DNA from: Sphingomonas yunnanensis
Lineage (GTDB): Bacteria; Pseudomonadota; Alphaproteobacteria; Sphingomonadales; Sphingomonadaceae
Reading direction: 5' to 3'
DNA: 64,000 nucleotides
Assembly (NCBI RefSeq): GCF_019898765.1
Contig: NZ_JAIOKB010000003.1
Location: 310,001-374,000 of the forward strand
Shown: positions 9,298-17,702 of the stretch, in pieces
How positions within the stretch are numbered: the first letter of the stretch is position 1
Layout of the letters: each line of letters opens with the position of its first letter
Position numbers and translations under genes: made by a program
Notes under the pieces: generated by a model
Database searches by the model: none
What the model was told of the DNA's origin: nothing
What the model saw: the letters and a program-made list of their open reading frames with translations, nothing else

Positions 9298-9302
9298 CTA
9301 TC

Positions 9303-10232
9303 ATGGTCCCCGACATCTCGATCGTGTGCCCCTGCTACAATGAGGAGGCGAACGTCGAGGCGATCGCCGCCGCGGTGATCGCGCAACTCGAGCGGTGCGA
9401 TGTCACTTTCGAATACCTCTTCATCGACAATGCCTCGACCGACCGCACCGTCGAGATCGTGCGCGCGATGTGCGCGCGCGACCCGCGCATCAAGCTGATC
9501 GCGAACACGCGCAACTTCGGCCAGATGCGCTCGCCGACGCATTGCATCTACGCCACCTCCGGGCGGGCGGTGATCGGCATCGCGTCCGACTTCCAGGACC
9601 CGCCCGAGCTGATCCCCGAGTTCATCAGCCGCTGGCGCGCCGGTGCGCCGATCGTGCTGGGCACGCGCGTCGTCGAGAAGAGCAGCTGGTGGCTCGGCGT
9701 CGGCCGCAAGCTGGCCTACGGCTTCCTCGAACGCTTCGGCGATTACTCGATCGTGCCGCACGCCACCGGTTTCGGCCTGTACGATCGTCGCGTGGTGGAC
9801 CTGCTCGCCGGGCTGCACGAGCCCGAGCCCTTCTTCCGCGGCATGCTGGTGGAGAGCGGCTACCGGATCGAGACGGTGCCGCACGCGCGCGCGCCGCGGC
9901 AACGCGGCGTCTCCTCGAACACTTTCTTCCGCCTCGCCGATTTCGCGCTATCCGGGCTCGCCGGCTCGGCCAAGCGGCTGCTGCGGGTGCCGTTCGTGCT
10001 CGCGATCGGCTCGGGCGTGCTCGCCGTGGTCGGGCTGGTCGCGGCCCTGCTCGCCTGGGCGCTGGGCGGGCCGTCCGGCTGGTTCGCGATCGCCGCGCTG
10101 CTCGAGGCCAATGTCGCGCTGGTGTTCCTGTTCATGGGGTTCATGGGCGACCAAGTGCGGCTGATATCGGAGCGGACGCGCGGCACCCCGCTGGTCGTCG
10201 AGCGCGAGAGGATCAACTTTGCGCAGGATTGA
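9303..10232 (+). CDS. GT2 polyprenyl-phosphate glycosyltransferase (GtrB/DPM-like)
   Basis: A 309-residue GT2 with an N-terminal GT-A domain: IVCPCYNEEANVEAI at 7-21, IDNASTDRTVEIV around 41-53 and the SDFQDPP metal/nucleotide motif at 95-101. Two C-terminal transmembrane helices lie at about 225-285. This is the layout of GtrB-type enzymes, which load a sugar onto undecaprenyl phosphate at the cytoplasmic face. ATG 9303 and an in-frame TTG at 9294 are both possible; AGGAAG sits 5 nt before the TTG and about 12 nt before the ATG. The reading frame is open upstream to 8238, but that part is a shadow of the GT87 gene. It overlaps gtrA by 14 bp. Confidence 0.85.
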   Translation: MVPDISIVCPCYNEEANVEAIAAAVIAQLERCDVTFEYLFIDNASTDRTVEIVRAMCARDPRIKLIANTRNFGQMRSPTHCIYATSGRAVIGIASDFQDPPELIPEFISRWRAGAPIVLGTRVVEKSSWWLGVGRKLAYGFLERFGDYSIVPHATGFGLYDRRVVDLLAGLHEPEPFFRGMLVESGYRIETVPHARAPRQRGVSSNTFFRLADFALSGLAGSAKRLLRVPFVLAIGSGVLAVVGLVAALLAWALGGPSGWFAIAALLEANVALVFLFMGFMGDQVRLISERTRGTPLVVERERINFAQD

Positions 10233-10638
10233 GGAACGGCTTCACGCCATCGACCCGCGACTGGGGCATATCACCCGGCTGGCGCGCTATTACGGCGTCG
10301 CCGCGATCAACACCTTGTGGGGCTATGGCGTCTATGCCGGGCTGGTGGCGCTGGGGCTCAACCTCTTCGTCGCGCAGATCGTCGCGCACGTGATCGGCGT
10401 GACGTTCAACTATTTCTCATACAGCCGCGGCGTGTTCCAGCGGCCGCCGCAGTCCAAGGCGGCCTATATCATGGCCTATGGCGTCAATTACGGCGTGAGT
10501 GTGAGCTTCCTCGCGCTGTTCCACCTCACCGGCCTGTCGCCCTACCTGTCCGGGCTGGCGGCGCTGGTCTGCTCGTCGCTGCTCAACTTCCTGGTGCTCA
10601 GCCGCTTCGTCTTCCGCGCCTCTCAGGGGACGGCGTAG
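10219..10638 (+). CDS. gtrA: GtrA family membrane protein (putative polyprenyl-phosphate-sugar flippase)
   Basis: A 139-residue protein with four predicted transmembrane helices. It matches the GtrA pattern: RYYGVAAINTLWGYGVY near the N-terminus, NYFSYSRGVF in the middle and LNFLVLSRFVF at the end. GtrA proteins are thought to flip the lipid-linked sugar made by GtrB to the periplasm. The start is TTG 10219 with AGAGGA about 7 nt upstream, inside the end of the GT2 gene. Its last 16 bp overlap the 3' end of the opposing FkbM gene. Confidence 0.85.
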   Translation: MRRIEERLHAIDPRLGHITRLARYYGVAAINTLWGYGVYAGLVALGLNLFVAQIVAHVIGVTFNYFSYSRGVFQRPPQSKAAYIMAYGVNYGVSVSFLALFHLTGLSPYLSGLAALVCSSLLNFLVLSRFVFRASQGTA

Positions 10639-11768
10639 AGCACCGTATCGAAGCCGTTGTGTCCGTGCTGGCGGATGTACAGCCTGGCCTCCGGCAGAAG
10701 CGTGTGCGCGAGCAGCGGGAGTTCCCACAGGTCCTCGGGGCGGTGATAGATGCTCATCGCGATCGCGGGGCGCGCGCGCTCGATCGTGGCGCGCATCCCC
10801 GCGATCGCGGCGCGCTCGGCGCCCTCGATGTCGAGCTTGACGTAATTGGGGCTGACCCGCGGCAGCACCTCGTCGAGCGCGACCACCTGGACCACGATGT
10901 CGCCGCTCTCCGCGGCGTGCGATCCCGCCGCCTCGCCCGCGGCGAAGCGGATCTGCTCGGCGCGCTCGCCGAGCCCGCAGGGGAACAGCGCGGCCTGCGC
11001 CACGTCGGCGTCGCGCGCGGTCGCGGCCAGCGCGGCGAAATTGGCGGGGTCGGGCTCGAAGGCGTACCATTCGGCGAGCGAGCGACCCGAATCGCGCAGC
11101 GCCGGCCAGGCGTCGCCGGTGAAGGCGCCGCCGTCGATCAGCCGCAGCGGCTCGCGCGTCAGCGGCACGTCCGCGGGGAAATATTGTGACGGCAGGTGCG
11201 ACGCCGGGTGCGTGCCGTGGTCCGCGGTGAGGCGAAACGCGGCCACGCCCTCGAGCACCGCGCGCGAGGTGTCGTCGGCCAGCAGCCCGGCGACGCGCTC
11301 GATCGCGTCGAGGTGCGCGCGCACATGGTCGCGCCCGGTGAGCCAGTAGCTCGCCATCGCGGCGCCGATCGCGTCGGGCAGCTCGGCCGGGACGATCATG
11401 TCGGCGAAGCCGCGCGTCGCCGCCCAGGCGTGGATCGGCGCCGGATCGGCGGCGAAATTGTGCACGCCGACGACCAGCACCGTGCCCGCGCTCATCGCCG
11501 CGTCGAGCGCCTCGGGCGCGACCGCGGGCACCGGCTGCGCCGCGGCGAAGGCGGGGTCGGCGGCGCGGCGATCGACCAACCCGCGCACCGGGAAGCCCGC
11601 GGCCTGGAGCGTGCGCACCGCCAGCAGACCATAGCCGCCGGCGCCATACACCCAGCAGCCCTGCGCCAGTCGCTCGCGCAGCAGCGCGGCGGGGCGCTCC
11701 GCGTCGACCTTGCGGGCGCGTCGCTCGAGACGATCGGAGAGGGACGGCGAGTGCGCCTCGGTCAGCAT
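10623..11768 (-). CDS. FkbM family methyltransferase with N-terminal Rossmann-like domain
   Basis: A 381-residue cytoplasmic protein. Residues 38-50 (CWVYGAGGYGLLA) form a glycine-rich nucleotide-binding turn of an N-terminal Rossmann-like domain. The C-terminal FkbM domain has IDGGAFTGD near 211-219, FEPDPANF near 237-244 and KLDIEGAE at 311-318. FkbM enzymes transfer methyl groups from SAM to hydroxyls, often on sugars of surface glycans. ATG 11768 follows AAAGGA; a much longer open frame to 13571 is only a shadow of the opposite-strand gene. Its 3' end overlaps gtrA convergently, and its start diverges from the beta-helix gene. Confidence 0.85.
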   Translation of the reverse strand: MLTEAHSPSLSDRLERRARKVDAERPAALLRERLAQGCWVYGAGGYGLLAVRTLQAAGFPVRGLVDRRAADPAFAAAQPVPAVAPEALDAAMSAGTVLVVGVHNFAADPAPIHAWAATRGFADMIVPAELPDAIGAAMASYWLTGRDHVRAHLDAIERVAGLLADDTSRAVLEGVAAFRLTADHGTHPASHLPSQYFPADVPLTREPLRLIDGGAFTGDAWPALRDSGRSLAEWYAFEPDPANFAALAATARDADVAQAALFPCGLGERAEQIRFAAGEAAGSHAAESGDIVVQVVALDEVLPRVSPNYVKLDIEGAERAAIAGMRATIERARPAIAMSIYHRPEDLWELPLLAHTLLPEARLYIRQHGHNGFDTVLYAVP

Positions 11769-11855
11769 GTCGGTCCTTTCGAATGGCGCGTCCTTAAGCG
11801 GTCGTTTGGGTCGTGCCAAGCTTGCGTCGCGGGCGTGGCTCGGCCACACAGCGGC

Positions 11856-13556
11856 GTGGCCGTCTCCCCCTCGCTCGATCGTCGCGCAATGCTGCGCAGC
11901 GTGCCGCTCGCCGCGCTGCTGACCGCCGCCGACGCCGCCCCCGCCACGATCGCGGCGACCCAGCCGCTGCGCGTGCCCGCTGCGGGGGCGACGCTCACGG
12001 CCGGCATCTACGGCGTCGACCAGGATCTCACCGTCGCAGCCGATCTGCTGCTGCTGCCGGGCGCGCGGATCGATGTGGCCGCGGGGCGGACGCTCACCCT
12101 GCTGGGCGACGTCCAGGCGCCGGCGGCGCACGTCTTCGTCGGCCCCGGACGAGTCGACCTCAACGGTGGGCGCACGCTCGTCGCGCGGGCCGAATGGTGG
12201 GGGGCGGTGGCGAACGATCCCGCGGTCGACTGTCTCGCGCCGCTCGCCGCGGCGATCGCGGCGCACGGCTGCGTCGTGCTCGCGCCGGGCGACTATCATC
12301 TCTCGCGCACGCTGAAGATCACGACCCCCAACCGCCGGCTCGAGGGCAGCAGCGGGCAGCGCGGCGGCGCGCCAGCGCTCAGCCGGCTGGTACTGACGCG
12401 TGCGGACGGCGATGTCGTCCAGGTCGGCGCGGATCGCAGCCCGGGAGCGATCAGCGGCTTCGTCACCGGCGTGACGCTGCGCTCGCTCGAGCTGGCGCGG
12501 TCGGTCGCGCCGCGCGGCGGCGGCTTGGTCGAGTTGGGCGGGCCGGCGGGACTGCGCGCGCAATATGCGGTGGCGTGCCAGTTCGAGGAGCTGACCGCGC
12601 CCGAGCACGCCACCGGCTACGTGCTGCGCGGGGTGGTCAGAAGCTTCCTGCGCAACTGCAGCGCGTACCGCTCGCGCCCGGGCAAGGGCGACACCTTCGT
12701 CGGCTTCCTGTTCGACGGCTCGGCCGACTTCGGACTCGCCGGCGGCAACGCCTCGCTCTACGTCGACGCCTGCGTCGCGAGCACGGGAGGCGATCACGGA
12801 CTGGCGCGATCGATCGGCGCCTATCTGCCCGGCGCCTTCTCGGACACCTATCTCACCCGTTTCGAGATGGCGACGATGAGCGACGGGATCGTCGTCGACG
12901 GGCTCGCCGGCGGCCCGGACACGCAGCGGCTGCGCACCGGCAACGTCAACCTGCACATCATCATGCCCATCCTCGACGCGGTGTCGCACGTCGGGCTCAC
13001 GCTTTCGCGGCTGTCCCCCTACGCCGCGGTGGAGATCATCGACCCCTATATAGTGCCCGTGCCGGGTGCACTCGCGTCGATCCACGTCCATGATGGCGGC
13101 GGCATGGCGACGATCACCGGGGGGCAGCTGCTCGGCTGGTACGACGCCGATCATGGCGGCAACGCGGTCGGGGTTCATGCGGTGAACGCCGCGGGCCTGA
13201 CGATCCGCGGTCTCAAGCTGCTGGGCCACCGCCGCCCCGTGGGGATGACCAACTGCCGCGACATGGACATGGACGTCATCATCAACAATCCGGCGCAGGC
13301 CGCCTCGCAGGCGGCGGTCCAGCTGGCGGCGTGCGACCGGATCGCGGTGCGCGCCCGCGTCACCGGCGGCGGCAAGGTCTTCCCGCAGGGCGTTCGGCTC
13401 GACGGCACGGCCAACCAGCACGTCGCGGTCGATGTCACTGGGATCGATCCGGCGGCGATCGCGGGCGGCGCGCTCAACCGGCTCGTGTGGAACAACGACC
13501 CGGTGCGGGTCGCAGGTGCCTTCGGCAGCAACCTGGCGAGCGGGATCATGGTGTGA
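11856..13556 (+). CDS. Exported right-handed beta-helix (pectate-lyase-like) protein
   Basis: A protein of about 566 residues starting at GTG 11856 (ATG 11889 also possible). The N-terminus SLDRRAMLRSVPLAALL followed by an alanine-rich stretch looks like a twin-arginine signal. The rest is a parallel beta-helix: repeated short hydrophobic strands with an asparagine/glycine ladder (GVTLRSLEL, HIIMPILDAV, GVHAVNAAGLTIRGLKLLG, CRDMDMDVIINNP, CDRIAVRARV). Such folds occur in polysaccharide lyases, epimerases and tailspike-like depolymerases. I see no catalytic set that decides between them. The four-base GTGA overlap with the next gene ties it to sugar-pathway genes, so a role in trimming, modifying or binding the local polysaccharide is likely. 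Confidence 0.65.
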   Translation: MAVSPSLDRRAMLRSVPLAALLTAADAAPATIAATQPLRVPAAGATLTAGIYGVDQDLTVAADLLLLPGARIDVAAGRTLTLLGDVQAPAAHVFVGPGRVDLNGGRTLVARAEWWGAVANDPAVDCLAPLAAAIAAHGCVVLAPGDYHLSRTLKITTPNRRLEGSSGQRGGAPALSRLVLTRADGDVVQVGADRSPGAISGFVTGVTLRSLELARSVAPRGGGLVELGGPAGLRAQYAVACQFEELTAPEHATGYVLRGVVRSFLRNCSAYRSRPGKGDTFVGFLFDGSADFGLAGGNASLYVDACVASTGGDHGLARSIGAYLPGAFSDTYLTRFEMATMSDGIVVDGLAGGPDTQRLRTGNVNLHIIMPILDAVSHVGLTLSRLSPYAAVEIIDPYIVPVPGALASIHVHDGGGMATITGGQLLGWYDADHGGNAVGVHAVNAAGLTIRGLKLLGHRRPVGMTNCRDMDMDVIINNPAQAASQAAVQLAACDRIAVRARVTGGGKVFPQGVRLDGTANQHVAVDVTGIDPAAIAGGALNRLVWNNDPVRVAGAFGSNLASGIMV

Positions 13557-14464
13557 TCGAGCGACCCGCACTCGTCATCACCGGCGCGACCGGATGGATC
13601 GGCCAGGCCGTGCTGATGCGGCTCGCGGCGGCCGGTGACGCGGACTGGCGCGAGCGCGTCCGCCTGTTCGGCTCGCGCGCGGCGACGCTCACCGGCGCCG
13701 ACGGCAGCGCGATCCCGGTACGCGCGCTGGACACGCTCGCGCCCGACGACGTCGCCGGGGCGCACGTGGTGCACCTCGCCTATCTCACCAAGGAGAAGGC
13801 CGAGCTGCTCGGCGAGCGCGCCTTCACCGACACCAACCTGGCGATCGACGACCGCCTGCTCGCCGCCTGCGCCGCGGCTGCGCCCGCCGCGCTCTTCGTC
13901 GCCTCCTCCGGTGCCGCCGCGCTGGCGGCCGAGGGCCGGGATCGGCACCCCTATGGCATGTGCAAGCTGCGCCAGGAGGACCGGCTGATCGACTGGGGCG
14001 CGCGCGCGGGCGTGCCCGTGCTCGCCGGCAGGATCTGGAACATCGCCGGCCCTTATATGAACAAGACGGGCGCCTATGCGCTCAGCGACATGCTGCTGCA
14101 GGCGCGGCGCGAGCGGCGGATCCGCGTCGCCGCGACGATCCCGGTGTACCGCTCCTATCTGCACGTCGAGGATCTGGCGACGCTCATCATCGGCGCGCTG
14201 GCGCAGGGGATAGGGTCTGACCGCCCGCTCGACCTGTGCGGCGCCGAGGTGCTCGAGATGGGCGACATCGCCGCGTGCGTGGCGATCCATTGCGGGCTCA
14301 GCCCCGACGCGATCGAGCGTAGCGCGGTCGATACGCGGCGCAGCAGCATCTATCTCGGCTCCTTCCCGCAGACCAAGGGTCTCGCGCTCCGCCTGGGCGT
14401 GTCGCTGGCAGACTTCCCACGCCAGCTTAGCGACACGGCAGTGTGGCTGGAAAAGCATGAATAA
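13553..14464 (+). CDS. NAD-dependent epimerase/dehydratase (extended SDR)
   Basis: A 303-residue extended SDR with GATGWIG at 11-17 as the NAD-binding turn and YGMCK (Y134, K138) as the catalytic pair. The substrate half holds GRIWNIAGPYMNKTGAY and YRSYLHVEDLATLI, a pattern typical of nucleotide-sugar enzymes. GTG 13553 overlaps the stop of the beta-helix gene as GTGA. It lies upstream of NeuB-like, ThDP and HAD genes and presumably prepares or reduces a keto-sugar for them. Whether it is an epimerase, dehydratase or reductase cannot be told from sequence. Confidence 0.8.
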   Translation: MIERPALVITGATGWIGQAVLMRLAAAGDADWRERVRLFGSRAATLTGADGSAIPVRALDTLAPDDVAGAHVVHLAYLTKEKAELLGERAFTDTNLAIDDRLLAACAAAAPAALFVASSGAAALAAEGRDRHPYGMCKLRQEDRLIDWGARAGVPVLAGRIWNIAGPYMNKTGAYALSDMLLQARRERRIRVAATIPVYRSYLHVEDLATLIIGALAQGIGSDRPLDLCGAEVLEMGDIAACVAIHCGLSPDAIERSAVDTRRSSIYLGSFPQTKGLALRLGVSLADFPRQLSDTAVWLEKHE

Positions 14465-14621
14465 CCCAAAAGGAGCGCTTCGGCTTGCGGCGGTTCGGCG
14501 CTTCTAGTAACCGCAATAGCATGAGCTAAGCTTACCGCCTCGATCTCGGGCGGGTGAGAGTGCTCCGGCGCGTCGTGCGCGTAACGCTGGCCCTGGAATG
14601 CCGGAATCAAGGGGATGTCAT

Positions 14622-15743
14622 TTGCCAACCTCGATCTTCGACGATCTATTCGTTCTCGAGCTCGCCAATAATCACTGGGGTAAACTCGATCGCGGGATGA
14701 AAATCATCCGTGACTTCGCCAAGGTGGTCCGGGCTAACGGAGTCAAGGCGTCGATCAAGCTGCAGTTCCGCGACGTCGATTCCTTCATCCATCCAGGCTT
14801 CCGCGATCGCGAGGATGTGCGCTACATCAAGAAGACGCTCGACACGCAGTTGCCGTGGGAGAGCCTGCGCTCGATGGTAGAGGCGATCCGCGCCGAGGGT
14901 ATGCTGACGATGGTCACGCCGTTCGACGAGGTCAGCGTCGACAAGTGTGTCGAGTTCGGCGTCGACATTCTCAAGATTGCCAGCTCTGACATTCGCGACA
15001 AGACGCTGCTGCGTAAGCTTGCAGCGAGCGGCAAGCCCGTGATCGCGTCTTCGGGCGGTGCGAGTGAAGCGCATATCGACGCGCTCGTCGATTATTTCGT
15101 GTCGCGCGATATCCCGTTCGCGCTCAATCATTGCGTCTCGCTCTATCCGTCGGACGACAGCGAGCTCGAGCTCAATCAGATCGACTATCTCCGCGCGCGC
15201 TATCCCGCGGTGAAGATCGGCCTCTCGACGCATGAGCATCGCGATTGGCATGATTCGATCATGATCGCCTATGGCAAGGGTGCGCGTACCTTCGAGCGCC
15301 ACATCGACATCGACCATGATGGCGTGCCGGTCAGCGCCTATTGCACCAAGCCCGAGCAGGCCGACGTCTGGTTCAAGGCGTTCAACAAGGCCAAGGAGAT
15401 GTGCGGCGGTCCGGCGCATGCCCGGCGCGCCGTGCCCGAGAAGGAGCGCCGCTATCTCGACGCGCTGGTGCGCGGCGCCTACCTGCGCCACGACCTTCCC
15501 GCCGGCCACCAGCTGACCGACGCGGACATCTACCTGGCCGTGCCGCTGCTCAAGGGCCAGATCTCCTCGCGCGAGTTCACCACCGGCGAGGTGCTGCGTC
15601 AGCCGCTCAAGGCCGACGCCCCGCTCCAGCTCGACGCGGTCGAGGCCGATTATGCCGCCGACGCCGACCTGATCGCGCTGATCGCCGATCGTGGCATGGA
15701 ATATGTCGACGCGCGCGAGATCATGCCGCGCGCCGTCGCCTGA
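14622..15743 (+). CDS. NeuB-like sialic-acid-synthase family protein with C-terminal SAF domain
   Basis: A TIM-barrel synthase of the NeuB family, about 373 residues, with a SAF domain from roughly 285 to 345 (RGAYLRHDLPAGHQLTDADI, LKGQISSREFTTGEVL). NeuB enzymes condense PEP with a sugar to form nonulosonic acids. The barrel keeps ELANNHWGKLDRGMKII, IKLQFRDVD, TPFDEVSVD, LKIASSDIRDK, SSGGASEAHID and LSTHEHR. The first strand differs from the usual AEIGVNHNG form, so this is a divergent subgroup. TTG 14622 follows AAGGGGA with good spacing; ATG 14598 is an alternative. GC is visibly lower in the first two thirds than in neighbouring genes. No CMP-sugar synthetase or UDP-GlcNAc epimerase is nearby. 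Confidence 0.8.
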   Translation: MPTSIFDDLFVLELANNHWGKLDRGMKIIRDFAKVVRANGVKASIKLQFRDVDSFIHPGFRDREDVRYIKKTLDTQLPWESLRSMVEAIRAEGMLTMVTPFDEVSVDKCVEFGVDILKIASSDIRDKTLLRKLAASGKPVIASSGGASEAHIDALVDYFVSRDIPFALNHCVSLYPSDDSELELNQIDYLRARYPAVKIGLSTHEHRDWHDSIMIAYGKGARTFERHIDIDHDGVPVSAYCTKPEQADVWFKAFNKAKEMCGGPAHARRAVPEKERRYLDALVRGAYLRHDLPAGHQLTDADIYLAVPLLKGQISSREFTTGEVLRQPLKADAPLQLDAVEADYAADADLIALIADRGMEYVDAREIMPRAVA

Positions 15744-15788
15744 CATCGCCTAGCCTCGGGCCGCGGCCCGGCGCTGACTGATCTGATC

Positions 15789-15821
15789 CGCTTCCCGCCG
15801 CGCCCGACGCGGCGGGAAGCG
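15789..15821. terminator. Strong GC hairpin between NeuB-like and ThDP genes (terminator or mRNA-stabilising stem)
   Basis: A perfect 14-bp inverted repeat (15789-15802 with 15808-15821) has a 5-nt loop. It is in the 98-bp gap between two co-directional genes, 20 bp before the ThDP gene's start. No T-run follows on either strand, so partial termination, processing or stabilisation is as likely as full termination. Confidence 0.6.
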
Positions 15822-15841
15822 CCCCGCACCAGAGAGACTTC

Positions 15842-17695
15842 ATGCCCGACGTTCGGCTCTCCGATTATGTCGCCTCCGTTATCGCGTCGCACGGCGTCCG
15901 CCATGTCTTCATGCTCACGGGCGGCGGGGCGATGCATCTCAACGACGCGCTGGGGCGCGCGGAGGGACTGCGCTACGTCTGCTGCCACCACGAGCAGGCG
16001 CTCGCCATGGCGGCGGAGAGCTACACGCGTCTGTCGGGGCGGCTCGCGGCGGTCAACGTCACCACCGGGCCTGGGGGGATCAACGCGCTCAACGGCGTCC
16101 ACGGCGCCTACACCGACTCGATCGCGATGATCGTAGTCTCCGGGCAGGTCAAGCGCGAGACGCTGCGGCAGAACGCACCGGTGCGGCTGCGACAGCTCGG
16201 CGATCAGGAGGCGGACATCATCCCGATGGTGACCCCGATCACCAAGTTCGCGGCGATGATCGAGGACCCGCAGGACGTCCGCTACCTGCTCGAGAAGGCG
16301 TTGTGGCTGGCGACCACCGGCCGCCCCGGCCCGGTCTGGATCGACATCCCGATCGACGTCCAGGCGGCGCGGATCGACCCCGCCGCGCTGCGCGGCTTCG
16401 ACCCGCGCGTGGAGGGCTATGGCCGCGACTTCGCGCTGCCGGCCGAATATGGCTGGCTCACGGGCGCGCCGCTGCGCGACGCCGCGCGCCGCGTCATCGC
16501 CGCGTTCCAGGCGGCGGAGCGGCCGGTGCTGCTGCCGGGCACCGGCGTGCGCATATCGGGCGCGCACGACCTGTTCCTCCAGGTGGCGGAGCGGCTCGGC
16601 GCCGCGATCGCGCCGGGGTGGAACGCGCAGGACGTGGTCGACGACGATCACCCGCTCTACGTCGGCCGCCCCGGCACCGTGGGCGACCGGTCGGGCAATT
16701 TCGCGGTGCAGAACGCCGATCTCGTGATGGTGCTCGGCTGCCGCCTCAACATCCGCCAGATCAGCTACAATTACGCCTCGTTCGCGCGCGCCGCGACCAA
16801 GATCATGGTCGACGTCGACGCCGCCGAGCTGCACAAGCCGACGCTGTCGATCGACCTGCCGATCCACGCCGAGCTCAAGCAGTTCCTCACCGTGCTCCTC
16901 GAGGAGCTCGACGGCTATGAGGCGCCCGTCGCACATCGTGACTATGTCGACTGGGCGCTGGAGCGTCGCCGCCGGTACAGCACGGTGCTGCCCGAATATT
17001 GGGACACGCAGGGCGTGGTGAATCCCTATTGCTTCACCCAGGTGCTGTTCGAGCAGCTCGGCCCCGACGAGGTGATCGTCATGGCGGACGCGACCGCCGC
17101 GGTGGTCACCGTCCAGGCGGCCAAGCTCAAGCGCGGCCAGCGCATCTTCTCCAACTCTGGGGCGGCGTCGATGGGCTATGACCTGCCCGCCACGATCGGC
17201 GCCTGGCACGCGATGCCGGAGGGGTCGCAGCGGCTGATCTGCATGGCGGGTGATGGCAGCATCATGCAGAACCTGCAGGAGCTGCAGACCATCGTCGGGC
17301 AGAAGATCCCGGCCAAGATCTTCCTCTACAACAACTCGGGCTACCACTCGATCCGCCAGTCGCAGCAGGCGCATTTCAACGGCTTCTCGGTTGGTTGCGG
17401 GCCGGACTCGGGCGTGACCTTCCCGGATTTCGGCAAGATCGCGGCGGCGTTCGGGTTGGCCTACACCAGCACCAGCGACCATGCCACGATGGCCGAGGCG
17501 GTTCGCGCCACGCTTGCCGCGGAGGGGCCGGCGATCTGCGAGGTGTTCATCGACAAGGCGCAGAACTTCGCGCCCAAGCTGTCGTCGCGCGTGCGCGAAG
17601 ACGGCACGATGGTGACCGCGCCGCTGGAAGACCTCGCGCCCTTCCTGCCGCGCGACGAACTGGCGGACAACATGCTCATCCCGCTGATGAACTGA
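15842..17695 (+). CDS. Thiamine-diphosphate-dependent enzyme (acetolactate synthase superfamily)
   Basis: A 617-residue three-domain ThDP enzyme. The PYR domain has the activating glutamate in CCHHEQALAMAAESY (E51). The central domain lies at about 200-350. The PP domain has the GDGS motif at 470-473 and the paired asparagines about 25 residues on (FLYNNSGYHS). The superfamily decarboxylates 2-oxo acids and transfers the C2 unit. In surface-glycan clusters, relatives such as YerE attach an acetyl branch to a 4-keto CDP-sugar, and the reductase at the left edge of the window would fit such chemistry. Ordinary acetolactate synthase is unlikely because there is no small-subunit gene and the genes around it are sugar genes. 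The HAD phosphatase follows after 7 bp. Confidence 0.8.
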   Translation: MPDVRLSDYVASVIASHGVRHVFMLTGGGAMHLNDALGRAEGLRYVCCHHEQALAMAAESYTRLSGRLAAVNVTTGPGGINALNGVHGAYTDSIAMIVVSGQVKRETLRQNAPVRLRQLGDQEADIIPMVTPITKFAAMIEDPQDVRYLLEKALWLATTGRPGPVWIDIPIDVQAARIDPAALRGFDPRVEGYGRDFALPAEYGWLTGAPLRDAARRVIAAFQAAERPVLLPGTGVRISGAHDLFLQVAERLGAAIAPGWNAQDVVDDDHPLYVGRPGTVGDRSGNFAVQNADLVMVLGCRLNIRQISYNYASFARAATKIMVDVDAAELHKPTLSIDLPIHAELKQFLTVLLEELDGYEAPVAHRDYVDWALERRRRYSTVLPEYWDTQGVVNPYCFTQVLFEQLGPDEVIVMADATAAVVTVQAAKLKRGQRIFSNSGAASMGYDLPATIGAWHAMPEGSQRLICMAGDGSIMQNLQELQTIVGQKIPAKIFLYNNSGYHSIRQSQQAHFNGFSVGCGPDSGVTFPDFGKIAAAFGLAYTSTSDHATMAEAVRATLAAEGPAICEVFIDKAQNFAPKLSSRVREDGTMVTAPLEDLAPFLPRDELADNMLIPLMN

Positions 17696-17702
17696 CCGTC
17701 CT

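Noticed and set aside
8238..9302. Upstream extension of the GT2 gene
   Set aside because: It is an out-of-frame reading of the GT87-like gene; the GT2 fold begins at 9303.
11196..11855. N-terminal extension of the beta-helix protein
   Set aside because: It overlaps the FkbM gene in antisense and its composition is that of a shadow.
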